From Lentisphaera marina (GTDB lineage: Bacteria > Verrucomicrobiota > Lentisphaeria > Lentisphaerales > Lentisphaeraceae), in contig NZ_JAQZZL010000001.1 of NCBI RefSeq assembly GCF_028745505.1, positions 1,671,818 to 1,735,817 on the forward strand: DNA of 64,000 nucleotides. The letters are read 5' to 3'. Positions 18,101 through 26,833 of the stretch are shown here, piece after piece. The position numbers were made by a program, and so were the translations under genes. Numbering within the stretch: position 1 is the first letter of the stretch; each line of letters opens with the position of its first letter. The notes under the pieces were generated by a model. The model had not been told where the DNA came from, made no database searches, and worked only from the letters and a program-made list of their open reading frames with translations.

Positions 18101-19164
18101 TTCGGCCCCTTGTCTGGGGTAAAGACCACGGCATTCACCAGGGCGGTGTCGCTTCCTGAATTATTGGATGTCTTTAAGCGTAACTTGTAAGCCCCCGCCT
18201 TATTGGTGGAAAAGCTTGTTAGAGGATCACTCGCATTAGCAAAGCTAGGTTTTGCTCCCGCCGGCTTTTTCACGACCTCCCAGAGGTAAGCTGTCTTTCC
18301 TGCAGTTGAGCCTTTTTCTTGATCTGTGTACATTTCCCCACCGGCCATGGTAAAGCGCGCCTTACCATTTTTTAGCCATGCTGTATACCCCATCCCACCA
18401 TCGGCGATGGGACTTCGCTTCTCAGTAGCATAGTAGCTTAGTTGGCTTAATTCTTTGACCTTCTCAGAAGAAAGCGCGCTGCCGTATATTCGTAACTCAT
18501 CAAATAAGCCGAAAGATCGGTGGTGATGAGGTCCACCAGAAAAAATCATGGATAATTGTACCGCTGGATTCCAGGTTGATTTTAAGGGTAGAGTTTTGGA
18601 TTCACCCTGGTAATAACAGCTTATTTCCTTAGCCCCCCATACCACCACTACGTTATTCCATTGGTCTTTTTTCATTGTGGGAAAGACAAAGGGATATAGG
18701 TGGGTTGTATCCCCAACTAGGTGGGAGAGAGAAAATCCTCCTTTATTGTGGCCACTCACATCAAGTACACTTTTATCGTCTGAGGTGAATTGTAAAAGCT
18801 TATCAATACGGCCCTTGCTTGCATTTGGCTTAATCCATAAGGAGAAAGACCATTGAGTTGGAAGTGATAGTTTTCCTTGGGTTCGTATGTAACCACGTAC
18901 ACCTTCTTTCATGTTGGCCGCACCGCCAAACACACCTCTACCGGGTGCCCATTGCATACCACCCGTACTACCTATCCTTTCCCAAACGACTTCACCGTCA
19001 TGATTATTGCCCGATGAATCGTATTCTTTTGAACCAAACTCAAAGGGTGAATCAAAGCCCCAGTGGAGAATAGGTTTTACCGGGGCTGTTTCTGCCTGGG
19101 CAAATGTTGAACAGTTCAAAGCCATAAAAGTAAGTATGGATAGGCTAGAGGGAATAAATTTCAT
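15109..19164 (-). CDS. Giant secreted multidomain heparinase II/III-like protein with two LamG domains
   Basis: The protein has 1,351 residues with a signal peptide (about 1-24). Its order is a LamG/concanavalin domain (about 30-235, ending FDELRIYGSALSSEKVKEL), a PKD/Ig-like domain (about 250-350, 'AYLWEVVKKPAGAKPSF'), a second LamG domain (about 385-600, 'FEGIIDEVALYDKMLNNEE'), then the lyase part from about 640 beginning HPRLNMTLEDLPRIRQAL. The C-terminal block 'KFARGKHPYILILDDVKKDD' lies near 1200. In the position of the HxHxDxGxF signature it has GHQAPIRGYFQV, lacking the Asp, so catalysis may be altered. The adjoining genes at 19229 and at 1 are paralogues. The GC content looks higher than in the + strand lyases. 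Confidence 0.82.
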   Translation of the reverse strand: MKFIPSSLSILTFMALNCSTFAQAETAPVKPILHWGFDSPFEFGSKEYDSSGNNHDGEVVWERIGSTGGMQWAPGRGVFGGAANMKEGVRGYIRTQGKLSLPTQWSFSLWIKPNASKGRIDKLLQFTSDDKSVLDVSGHNKGGFSLSHLVGDTTHLYPFVFPTMKKDQWNNVVVVWGAKEISCYYQGESKTLPLKSTWNPAVQLSMIFSGGPHHHRSFGLFDELRIYGSALSSEKVKELSQLSYYATEKRSPIADGGMGYTAWLKNGKARFTMAGGEMYTDQEKGSTAGKTAYLWEVVKKPAGAKPSFANASDPLTSFSTNKAGAYKLRLKTSNNSGSDTALVNAVVFTPDKGPKTTKLYEMPADRFDGLVIGSHSERIAKIAGKSIDPIAYWNFDAMPEASSVTMSEAASIVPEGKLGNGLAIRPDKHKSGVIDFGSFKALADEFTISFWATSERDSRRASFFQAKGENGKPYWAMDNSHNTSKIANRSTLMFGSLRYPIQLEGNWNHIVISYGPTGQMRKLWVNGWLAGTKAYEPLSNEATGVPQLIFNIPGDNYAFEGIIDEVALYDKMLNNEEVLQIYKNGVPSLTMRVPEDPYSTRAYPNSFVKKWFPEPTPQYQLQGFAEERFNGEDLPAYTHPRLNMTLEDLPRIRQALSKTRHGNNNRSFMYIYARTMFGHELENYSPNSTSSDKPPAGQNPFQLKNGSYPQHDVDWAATARIALALEALLTADTDMARILIDGMLESATLQQQHFDWYISRKISSWQETQGILGRRMTPILYDYLYNFMTTEERAIIRKVLATATAGSYSIGMFTMPAGQCNSSNWQPWITGDMVITLQSIYGENGFDPSTYKEAVRAVELCAEVMNDPESGVHREGMGKSNIASTQMSVISMMQPKGKKIISSKAMYNNIAKFRFHNTLPWDPGTVMYDQKNGGNHPLPIAAINVLHYAYPDDPILNFMKHVIDSGPKKYISLRPRTFSQESWMISAIYTQDWKGPADLQDHLKQVVKETGEPLGYFSDARGHMVSRSSWGADALQLYYVARVVTAGHQAPIRGYFQVNGLGRQWLTFRSRANHHSRANSLVTVDGEGQDNSAVRTLHYSGVAKDKNATFDSMGSDLTAAYRQANNPWPNLNYTRLKPDARPWFNMPFKYLVNWYFGDRPQHQILEPNEVPFDPKNYSGKKEFDYAYRTAKFARGKHPYILILDDVKKDDKQREYVWNGALPDDFKQNLGDHTITANTAILVDPKDPSQRLFVHMFGNEGEGSFVIEHSLPTQDVDRAKMDLNTKKMPYNLKFKNAAKTAKFRTLIYAHKQGDELPKITGGNGRYTITIGDQVDELRLGNSPGDRSELSRK

Positions 19165-19215
19165 GTTTCTCCTTTGTAGGTGTTGTACCTAAATTTTCAT
19201 TTTTATAGTTGATCA

Positions 19216-19224
19216 GTATTCTAT
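19216..19224 (-). promoter_or_regulatory. ATAGAATAC box upstream of the 15109-19164 lyase gene
   Basis: The minus strand reads ATAGAATAC 52 bp upstream of the start at 19164, in the 64-bp gap between the two giant lyase genes. The same box occurs upstream of the genes starting at 23920 and 14664. It is a candidate operator or promoter element; the match is short. Confidence 0.35.
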
Positions 19225-19228
19225 TTCT

Positions 19229-22200
19229 CTATTTACCAGCTAGAACCTTGATAGCTGTATCGGGCAGGGCAGTGTCGAAGTAGCGCACATCGGCGGCAGC
19301 GCCGCTATAGCAATTACCCAACAGGTCTTTAAGCCCTTCAAAATTTAGTCCACCCGTGGTTAGGGTTTCGGTTTTTTCCCGGTTAACCTGGCCAAAAAAT
19401 TCCATGTAGGTGACAGGAATATCGAGGCCCTTGCCGTAAAGATCGCTGTAAATGCGCTGGCCATCAAGCCAGACCTCGACCTGAGTCTTATTGCCGGGTT
19501 TGGCGTCAATAGTCATAGCTAGGTGTTGCCAAATCTCTGCCTTAATCTTGCCCACGGTTATTGGTTGACGGTTTTGGCCGTGATAGTGTACACCAAGCTG
19601 GTCGTTCTTGAGATTGAGGGCAATGCCACCGCGTTGGGTATAGACCCAACCAACGTTCTGGCGGTTCCATAACCACTGCATGCCTTTGAGCTCGTTGGGT
19701 TTGATCCACATACTTATGGTGCAACTCTTGCTCGTTGGTTTTGCATCGCGCACTAATATCATACTCTTATCACCTGAGAACTGATGGGCTCCTGGACGTT
19801 CACCAACTAATGCTTTGGCTCCGAATATTTCACTGGTCAAGCGGGTGTCGACTTTAGTCTGTTTATCAGATACTAACCAAGCCCCCATGGCAAATGATGC
19901 TGGCTTACCGGTGACATCGGCCGTAAATGGTTTCTGCTCAAGTTGGGTATCATAGAAAAAATCATTTACCTGAAGCTGAGTGGGTTTTGTGGCCCGTGGA
20001 GCCTTAACGAACAATTGAGGCTTGGCGGCAACAAACATTACCGTCAGTTCATGCCAACCTTGTTCTAGCATGACCTTACCCTCGGTGCGACCATTTTTGT
20101 TATTGTTACTGGCCACATGCAGGCCGCCGATTTCGAGTTTACTACAACCCTCATAGTTCATGGAGAATTCATAGACACCGTTTTCAGGTGCACGCCACAT
20201 ACCGGTGTAGGTACGTACGATGCCGCCAACCTTGTCGTTGATCATCTCGCTAACCGCCAGCACCTCTTGAGGCTTGGTTTGTTTGAGCATGGCGAAATTA
20301 TCGACAGTCGAATCGGTGGGGTAGCTAATGATCTGTTTGCCCTGGTTGGATGAACTGAAACCAAGTGCCATCGGAACATTGTGAAGATAGCTACGCCGAA
20401 TCATGCCGGCCTTGAGTACTGGCAGGAATTCTAAGGCCTTGAGTTTGGCAATCACATGCAGGGGCTTGTCGATAACGGGGCCATTGGCACCACGACGCAC
20501 CTTCAGGTCGACATTAATGGTCTCATCAAAGACTAGGGGCTTTAAGTAGGTCTGATAGCTCTTGCCGCCATCGAGGCTTACCTGAATCTCTCCATCCCCT
20601 TGGTTTTCGATAACAAGTGGCTGACCCAATTCGACATAATTACTGCTTATATTGAAGGCTAGGTCCTTGTCCCGGAAAAGATGAGTCTCATCTAGGCTGA
20701 CAAAATCAACTTTACCTGGCGCCTTCATCTTGAGATCGAAATCTACCACTGGAACAGTTGCGCTGGTGAAGAAGATTGGGTCGGCAGCGATAGCCTCGAA
20801 GCGGTGCAAACCCGCTTTAAGAATAACTCTACCTTCTCGTTCGGTTAGGCGGGTATGGTATGGGCCAGGGATATCGACTAGAACCTTGCCTGCAACCGTG
20901 AGTTTAGTTGGGCCACAGGATAACATGCGAAAATCATAGGTACCTGCCACCGGTGCATTCACATAAGCACTGATCACGTAGAGGCCCTGATACATCTTAG
21001 ACTGCTCGACGGTTTGGGGGATACGTGGTAAGGTCAAATTCTGCTGGTAGCTACGGTAAATGGGTACCAACTTATCAAGATCCTCCGGCATCAGGGGTGA
21101 TTTGAGATCTATTTTTGAACCGCGCCACATGGTGATTGGCAATTCATAGAGGGCCAGTTCAATACCAGAAGAAACGGTATCTGCTGTAGCAACGGGAGCT
21201 GCGGCTGGCACCTTGGTATAGCGGATGCTCAGCGGAGTCGAAGCCTTAGGATCTATTTTGCTAAGCTTCTGTTTGTAGGTTGGCGCTGTGTTCTCGATGA
21301 AACCGGTGTTTACCAGTTCCCGATAATTAGCGCTATTAGCATCGCCGAAGGCCCACTCGGGGGCAACGGTGATCGCGCGCACCTCGGTGCTGCGATCTAT
21401 GGTGATGGGGCCGCTGTAAACAGGTGATTTTGAACTTGGCTCGCTACCGTCAGTGGTGTAATGAATAAGCTGGCCATGGTTAGGAGATTCGAAGGCCACC
21501 TCCATGCTGTCGATAAAATCTTTCGCCGGGCTTATGGGGCGGGGCAGGGACGGGGGACCGCCAACGGTTATTATGGTAGAGTCATCGCGAGTAATCGTAT
21601 AATAGGTTTCTTCACCATGACCACCCATAGGTCGGCGGTCAACATACGCAGATGCAAAATCAATACGATCAGACTGACCAGCTATATCGACACTTAGACT
21701 GGTCTTAGTAGCGTTCCATTTGGTGATAGGCAAGGGATCACCATGGCGATGCGGATAGAGCAGGACCTTAAAATCTGGAGCTACACTCATACTTGGGACA
21801 ACGATGCGTTGGTTGTTTCCGCCCTCACCTTGATCGATATCGAGGCGGATAGTTGGGAAGCCGGCAAAATTACGCTGCAGCACTCGGACTAATATAAGAG
21901 GCTCACCCTTCTGTAATTTGGCTCCATCCTTGGATGCGCGACGCAGAATGATCTGCGGGAAGTCCTTATGCAGGTCTTTGGTCTTAGAGACAACCTCGTT
22001 CTGTCCGGTCAAAGTCATCAACCAGGTGTAGAGTTGCTTCTGATCATCAACTTGAATGTCATCGACGGTGAGAACATAGGGATGATCACCTCGCACCATG
22101 GTCACGCTGCGAAAAGCGCGCTCAACGGGTAGGTTTTCAATACGACGGGTGGGGTGGCGATCTTCACCGTTCCACAGGCCGTAGTTGGTGCTGGCCATAC

Positions 22201-23920
22201 TCCAGAACTCCCGCGAAAAGGGCGTGGCATCGGGCTCAGAGCCGCGCAATCTGCGCGCGTTGTTGCGGGCCCAGGTGTTGAGATAGTTATAGGGGTCTTC
22301 CTCGAACATCGGTGAATAGAGAACGTTGTAACGGCCATTCTGTATCCTCCAAGAAAAGGCGTAACTCTGATCGCTACGGGCGCTGGTGGCCATTTTTTTA
22401 TCAACCGTGGGTAGCCATAGGCCGGGGGCTGTTCCGTACTTCATGCCGCCGCCATTAATGGCAATATAATTTCGCCAGGCTGATTCTTTGTGATATTTAT
22501 CACCTATGCGGGTCCAGTTTTCACCTTGTCCTGCAAGAGAGAAGGTTCCAGCGTCGGGACCGTCATGACCCGTATCACGCATTTTAGTATAAGATGCATA
22601 GGTGAGATGAATGTCGTTTTTGGCATCCCAACCCGAGCGGGTGGCCATGTAACCACGGGTGGGCGATTCGAATGTCAGTGGTCCGTTGTTTTTATTCCAG
22701 AGTGCATCGGGATCAATATTTTGATCAACAGCAAAAAGCAACATTGGTAAACCAAGGCTGTTGCGTAGAAGATGGTAGGATTTCTTATTAATTTTGCCTT
22801 CTGATAATAATTTCACACCGAATGAATTGACCCATTGAATCTGCCAACGCTGATCATTGGGATAAGCCGCGCGCATCAAATGTGTGAACTCCTGTTGTGG
22901 TGGGCCACCTGCGGAATCACCGCGACCATACCAGGTGCCGGTGGGTGTGGCTTGCTGGGCGACAAGTGCCGCGATTTTGGCCTGCAAGTGAGGGTAGGTA
23001 AGGAGACTTGGGGAGGTTCGACGTGCGATGGCGTGTAATGATTGTACACCGCCTCCGCCATAGGCCAGGCCGTTGTAGCCAGTGGACTCAAAGTCCCATC
23101 CTTTGGGGCCAATCTTATAAGTCTGGAAATCCGTAACAGCCTCGCGGCAGACCTCTAAAATACGTGGGTCGTAACCTTCTTCACCTTCGATAGCCAACAC
23201 ATCGTTGACCATTTTCTGTGAAAACTGTGGCCAGTTCCAGGTGCGCCACGAACGAGGCAGTTCCATGCCATGATTATAACGACCAGCGGTAGCCTGGGCG
23301 ATCACCGCGCGCACGGCATTCCTTTGTTTATCAGTCATAAAATTGTAAGCAAAGTCATAGGCTTGGGCGACCTTGCTCACCTTGTCTCGGGTTCCGCTTA
23401 TCCACCAGTTATCCCAGTAGGGTTTGGTGGCATCGTTTTCTTTAAAAAGCTCACTGACCTTGTGGGCGTGTTTAAGCAATTCTGCCGCCACCATTTTACC
23501 GTATTCGGCATCATCTTTAACCAAGGCGTAGAGAGCGGCGGCATCAATGCGTGCCTTGGAGATAGGTTTCATCTCACCCTTCTTGGTGTCCATAACCATT
23601 GGCAGAATGTATTGCTCCCAAAATATTTTACTGAAAGCATTCTTTTCGATATTTTCACGAATGCGAGGAACGTCTTCAGGGCTCATTAACACACGTGGGT
23701 GTATGCCTACCTTTGGCACCTTACTCAAGACATCTATTTGATAACCCTTATTCTTATAAACCAACTGTGGCTCAGGCTGGAGGTGGGGCACAGACCTTTT
23801 ATTTAATACCGATTCCCCATCGGGGAAGCCTTGTACGGGTGGGATATCCTGCGCCGCCGAACAGGAAGTAAGTGAAGACAGCATCAGGCTTAGCATAGAT
23901 ATGGTGGTGATGAGTTTCAT
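19229..23920 (-). CDS. Giant secreted heparinase II/III-like protein with CHB_HEX, PA14 and LamG domains
   Basis: The protein has 1,563 residues. The N-terminus MKLITTISMLSLMLSSLTSC looks like a lipoprotein signal (SLTSC lipobox). The lyase part has VPKVGIHPRVLMSPEDVPRI near 70, GHDGPDAGTFSLAG near 453 and 'RGDHPYVLTVDDIQVDD' near 613. A chitobiase/beta-hexosaminidase C-terminal type domain follows (about 790-880, IHYTTDGSEPSSKSPVYSGP). Next come two PA14-like domains (about 960-1060 and 1210-1330, 'APVAGTYDFRMLSCGPTKL' and 'APENGVYEFSMNYEGCSKLEI'), and a C-terminal LamG domain (about 1390-1560, 'SCTISMWIKPNELKG'). The accessory domains suggest attachment to an insoluble or cell-surface glycan. 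Substrate is unknown. Confidence 0.85.
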   Translation of the reverse strand: MKLITTISMLSLMLSSLTSCSAAQDIPPVQGFPDGESVLNKRSVPHLQPEPQLVYKNKGYQIDVLSKVPKVGIHPRVLMSPEDVPRIRENIEKNAFSKIFWEQYILPMVMDTKKGEMKPISKARIDAAALYALVKDDAEYGKMVAAELLKHAHKVSELFKENDATKPYWDNWWISGTRDKVSKVAQAYDFAYNFMTDKQRNAVRAVIAQATAGRYNHGMELPRSWRTWNWPQFSQKMVNDVLAIEGEEGYDPRILEVCREAVTDFQTYKIGPKGWDFESTGYNGLAYGGGGVQSLHAIARRTSPSLLTYPHLQAKIAALVAQQATPTGTWYGRGDSAGGPPQQEFTHLMRAAYPNDQRWQIQWVNSFGVKLLSEGKINKKSYHLLRNSLGLPMLLFAVDQNIDPDALWNKNNGPLTFESPTRGYMATRSGWDAKNDIHLTYASYTKMRDTGHDGPDAGTFSLAGQGENWTRIGDKYHKESAWRNYIAINGGGMKYGTAPGLWLPTVDKKMATSARSDQSYAFSWRIQNGRYNVLYSPMFEEDPYNYLNTWARNNARRLRGSEPDATPFSREFWSMASTNYGLWNGEDRHPTRRIENLPVERAFRSVTMVRGDHPYVLTVDDIQVDDQKQLYTWLMTLTGQNEVVSKTKDLHKDFPQIILRRASKDGAKLQKGEPLILVRVLQRNFAGFPTIRLDIDQGEGGNNQRIVVPSMSVAPDFKVLLYPHRHGDPLPITKWNATKTSLSVDIAGQSDRIDFASAYVDRRPMGGHGEETYYTITRDDSTIITVGGPPSLPRPISPAKDFIDSMEVAFESPNHGQLIHYTTDGSEPSSKSPVYSGPITIDRSTEVRAITVAPEWAFGDANSANYRELVNTGFIENTAPTYKQKLSKIDPKASTPLSIRYTKVPAAAPVATADTVSSGIELALYELPITMWRGSKIDLKSPLMPEDLDKLVPIYRSYQQNLTLPRIPQTVEQSKMYQGLYVISAYVNAPVAGTYDFRMLSCGPTKLTVAGKVLVDIPGPYHTRLTEREGRVILKAGLHRFEAIAADPIFFTSATVPVVDFDLKMKAPGKVDFVSLDETHLFRDKDLAFNISSNYVELGQPLVIENQGDGEIQVSLDGGKSYQTYLKPLVFDETINVDLKVRRGANGPVIDKPLHVIAKLKALEFLPVLKAGMIRRSYLHNVPMALGFSSSNQGKQIISYPTDSTVDNFAMLKQTKPQEVLAVSEMINDKVGGIVRTYTGMWRAPENGVYEFSMNYEGCSKLEIGGLHVASNNNKNGRTEGKVMLEQGWHELTVMFVAAKPQLFVKAPRATKPTQLQVNDFFYDTQLEQKPFTADVTGKPASFAMGAWLVSDKQTKVDTRLTSEIFGAKALVGERPGAHQFSGDKSMILVRDAKPTSKSCTISMWIKPNELKGMQWLWNRQNVGWVYTQRGGIALNLKNDQLGVHYHGQNRQPITVGKIKAEIWQHLAMTIDAKPGNKTQVEVWLDGQRIYSDLYGKGLDIPVTYMEFFGQVNREKTETLTTGGLNFEGLKDLLGNCYSGAAADVRYFDTALPDTAIKVLAGK

Positions 23921-23939
23921 GAGTCTCCAGTCTAATTTA

Positions 23940-24123
23940 TTATTTTTTTATCTACAGCAAAAAAGATTCCAGTAGTAGCCCGAAACATTAATGTATTCTA
24001 TATAGTATTCTATAAGTAAAAAAAGTCAAATGACTTATTTTTTTATCTACAGCAAAAAAGATTCCAGTAGTAGCCCGAAATATTTATGTATTCTATAGTC
24101 CAGAAAAGTCAAATGACTTATTT
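23940..24123. repeat. Tandem direct repeat in the promoter region of the giant lyase gene
   Basis: Two copies lie at 23940-24037 and 24035-24123. Both begin TTATTTTTTTATCTACAGCA, continue through GATTCCAGTAGTAGCCCGAAA, include the GTATTCTATA box, and end AAGTCAAATGACTTA. Copy 1 has an extra GTATTCTATA. The duplication doubles the region upstream of the gene starting at 23920 and therefore any regulator sites in it. The remainder of the gap to 24,330 holds only short repeats. Confidence 0.85.
23993..24014 (-). promoter_or_regulatory. Doubled ATAGAATAC box (candidate operator)
   Basis: The minus strand reads TATAGAATACTATATAGAATAC, that is, two direct copies of TATAGAATAC separated by 2 bp. 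They are about one helical turn apart and could bind a dimer. A third copy lies at 24088-24098 in the second tandem repeat. They are 75-180 bp upstream of the start at 23920. Function is inferred from repetition only. Confidence 0.4.
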
Positions 24124-24208
24124 GTCTCCGTCATTAGCTATTACTTTGGCAATGAATGAGATTTACTTGAATAACTGAGTTCTTAAGAAACGGATCAAAG
24201 CCCTAATC

Positions 24209-24315
24209 CATGCTTACAGCATTCATAATATATTCATGCTTACAGCATTATTAGCTAATACTTTTTTACTCTATATTGTCGCCGGATTAATAGTGACTCC
24301 TCGCCGGATTAATAG
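24209..24315. repeat. Two pairs of short direct repeats near the sulfatase 3' end
   Basis: CATGCTTACAGCATT occurs at 24209-24223 and 24235-24249. TCGCCGGATTAATAG occurs at 24279-24293 and 24301-24315. A related GCCAGATTAATAG lies at 11368-11380, next to the lyase remnant. They may be footprints of the recombination that rearranged this locus. No coding frame is present here. Confidence 0.5.
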
Positions 24316-24330
24316 GCGCGCCATGGTAGC

Positions 24331-26235
24331 TTAGGGTCTTGAATCTCTTTTAGATATTGCTTCGGCTTCGAGACGCTGGTATTTATTTTGTGCCCAGTTG
24401 GAATCATAGGGAAGTCCGTTGTTTTTGAAAATGAGTGAGCGCATGTCTTGTTCATAATGACAGTCTGTATCCTTTGCTTTGAGTTCATCAATAAATTGCT
24501 TGCCAATTTTGAGCCAGTCTATGGCGTTGAGTAGAGTAAGACGAGCATAACTTTTCTGATCAAAGAGGGTTCGCAAGCATGGATAGGCTTCTTCGCTATG
24601 GCCATTTTTTATGAGCGCGTAATCCGCAAAAATGCGCACCTCGTGAGACTCGTCGGAAAGGCAGTGTTTAAGTTTGCTTATGGATGGCTTACTTAAGTTG
24701 TTTAAACGGCAGAAAGCCGTAGCCGCCCAATAGCGAATCCCTAGATCTTGGGAGTTTAACATATTACAGAGCTGTACTTGATCTGAGTTTTTTGCGCTGA
24801 TCGCAAAATCGGCAGCATCTAGCAGTGCGGGCAAATTATAAAGCTCCGGTTTACGGATGAGTTCATAAATCGTCATTTTATATTTTTGCGCTAAACGCAA
24901 ACGTTCACTTTCGGGAAGTAAGCCTGAATCAAAGATTTCTAGCTGATACTCACGCATGGCTTGCTTGAGCTCTTTAAGTTTTTGACTATAAGGTTCGTCC
25001 TTGGCAAGGTTATTAATATTGTCGTAATCCTTGTTGGAGTCATAGAGCTCGTCACTATCTTTGGCGCCAAAGATACGGCCTGTAATGCTATCTGTAAGTC
25101 CTTGTTGATGTTGTTCACGCCATTCCTGAGTCGCTTTCATAATATTGGGATACATCAGGTTCTGCCCGGTGGGAACAAAAGGCAGGTAGTTTTTGATGTA
25201 AATAAATTCTTTATCTCTAATCATCCTAGCATTATCTATGCGTTCATCAGCACGTTCGCGAAAGGAGAAGTGAAATGAGGCTTCTGGTTCAATTTCTGAG
25301 CCTAAAAATATACGCCCCTGAAAATTTGCGGGAATCGCAGATTGACTAATGCTGAGCCAGGTTTTGGGCATATCCACAAAACTTACCAGGCGGTGAATAA
25401 CGCTCCCGGGCATTTGAGTCGGCCAAAGTTCTTTATATTTTGGCGGAATGCGCAAAATGAGCGGGCAGTGAGTTCCCGAATTATAGATAAAACGTTTGCT
25501 GCGGAACATCACACCGCCGTGATCAGAACTATAGATTACAATGGTATTATTCTCCAGGCCATCCTTTTTAAGCTCTTTAAGGATGTTTCCAACCTGGCGA
25601 TCCATGTCCTCAATGTTATCTAAATAACGAGCATAGTTCTGGCGCATGACTTTAGTATTTGGGTGATATTTGAAGGGAGTGATTTGTTTGGGGTCATGAC
25701 GGGTTTGATCAATTAAGCCAAAGGCTTGGCTCTCGTGGGAATCGTGAATATTTATTTGGCAAAAGAAAGCTTTACCTTTTGGAGCCTTCTTCCACCCATA
25801 GATCTTTTGGGAATCATTTTTGTCATTATCCCAGCAATCAAAATCGTCGCGTCCGCCAATATTGTAATCTGTTTTGAAGTGATTGGAGACGTAATAGCCA
25901 TTTTTTTTCAAGTGATCGGGGAAATAGCTGATTTGATCGTGTGGGATAGGGTAGTGGCTACGCATGGGCTGAGTTCCCATAGCAACCGCATGAATGCCTG
26001 TAATCCATGTAGAGCGTGAAGGGGCACATACCGCCGCATTTGAATAACATTGAGTATAGGTAAAGCCCTCGCCGGCAAGTTTATCTAAATTGGGGGTTGT
26101 GGCATTTTTGTTGCCGTAAACTCCTAACCAGTTGGCACTATTATCTTCGCTGACAATCCACAGGATATTAGGCTTTTGTAGAGCCATAGAATTGAATGAT
26201 AAGCTAAGAAGGATGATGAGCTTGTGCAATTTCAT
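24331..26235 (-). CDS. S1-family sulfatase with C-terminal HEAT-like region
   Basis: The protein has 634 residues from the ATG at 26235. An in-frame GTG four codons upstream is less likely because the GGGA ribosome site lies between them. Signal peptide residues are 1-18. The formylglycine signature is CAPSRSTWITG with Cys70 as the residue to be oxidised. Metal-binding segments are IVSEDN near 27 and YSSDHGGVMF further on. Residues about 470-600 look like HEAT-type helical repeats ('IRYWAATAFCRL', 'HEVRIFADYALIKN'), as in a subset of PVC sulfatases. The enzyme would remove sulfate esters from the glycan attacked by the neighbouring lyases. It needs a formylglycine-generating enzyme, which is not in this window. 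Confidence 0.92.
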   Translation of the reverse strand: MKLHKLIILLSLSFNSMALQKPNILWIVSEDNSANWLGVYGNKNATTPNLDKLAGEGFTYTQCYSNAAVCAPSRSTWITGIHAVAMGTQPMRSHYPIPHDQISYFPDHLKKNGYYVSNHFKTDYNIGGRDDFDCWDNDKNDSQKIYGWKKAPKGKAFFCQINIHDSHESQAFGLIDQTRHDPKQITPFKYHPNTKVMRQNYARYLDNIEDMDRQVGNILKELKKDGLENNTIVIYSSDHGGVMFRSKRFIYNSGTHCPLILRIPPKYKELWPTQMPGSVIHRLVSFVDMPKTWLSISQSAIPANFQGRIFLGSEIEPEASFHFSFRERADERIDNARMIRDKEFIYIKNYLPFVPTGQNLMYPNIMKATQEWREQHQQGLTDSITGRIFGAKDSDELYDSNKDYDNINNLAKDEPYSQKLKELKQAMREYQLEIFDSGLLPESERLRLAQKYKMTIYELIRKPELYNLPALLDAADFAISAKNSDQVQLCNMLNSQDLGIRYWAATAFCRLNNLSKPSISKLKHCLSDESHEVRIFADYALIKNGHSEEAYPCLRTLFDQKSYARLTLLNAIDWLKIGKQFIDELKAKDTDCHYEQDMRSLIFKNNGLPYDSNWAQNKYQRLEAEAISKRDSRP

Positions 26236-26257
26236 TTTAATTCCCACACTTTAAATT

Positions 26258-26830
26258 TTATGAAGATGGCATGACTTGGGGACATCTGATGCCTGTTTTA
26301 AGCCATTGACTTATAGGCTTCGGGATGATGATTGAAGATACTGGACAGTTCTTTTGCTTTGATAAAACAAAATCGTCTGCCAGAAAGCTAAAGCACAGTG
26401 TGATCATGGCCTTTTCACAATCGGAAATTAGCTCAGTTAATGAGGGACCAGCAACAAATTCTTGGAGCTTTTTCTGCTCATTAATTTTATTCTCTTCATC
26501 ACTTAGTTTTTTATTCCAACGGTAATTTTTTGGCTTGAGTAAACGGTAATTTACACTAAAGCATACGGCACCACGAGATGCAAAGTAACGCATTTGGGGG
26601 ATGAAATTCTCGGGTTCTCCAGCGACCCAACCACCGCCGTGAATGAAGACAAATGCGGGCCGTTTATCAGATTCTTGCCAATTGTCAGGCAAGCTGGAAA
26701 TTAAGCGCAATTGATGTTTTGAGTCAATGATTTCATTTTTGATCTCGCGTTTATCATGTTCCGCAAAATAGCGTAAATCATTAGCTTGTACGATGGTTCC
26801 AAACATAATTAGAAGCGAAAAAAGGTTCAT
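26258..26830 (-). pseudogene. Truncated duplicate of the esterase fused to the start of the Kelch gene
   Basis: The first 141 codons match the esterase at 13078-14442 almost perfectly, up to 'LISDCEKAM'. The frame then runs into ITLCFSFLADDFVLSKQKNC, which corresponds to the N-terminus of the Kelch protein at 11596-13032 (LCFSLYLMAEDFVLSKQNNF). An internal deletion thus removed the catalytic Ser, Asp and His of the esterase and joined it in frame to the Kelch start, after which the frame ends. The product would have the oxyanion motif HGGGW but no nucleophile. It is almost certainly non-functional. Confidence 0.85.
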
Positions 26831-26833
26831 GTT

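Noticed and set aside
23940..24123. CRISPR array
   Set aside because: Only two copies are adjacent, with long similar segments and no regular unique spacers. No cas genes are present.
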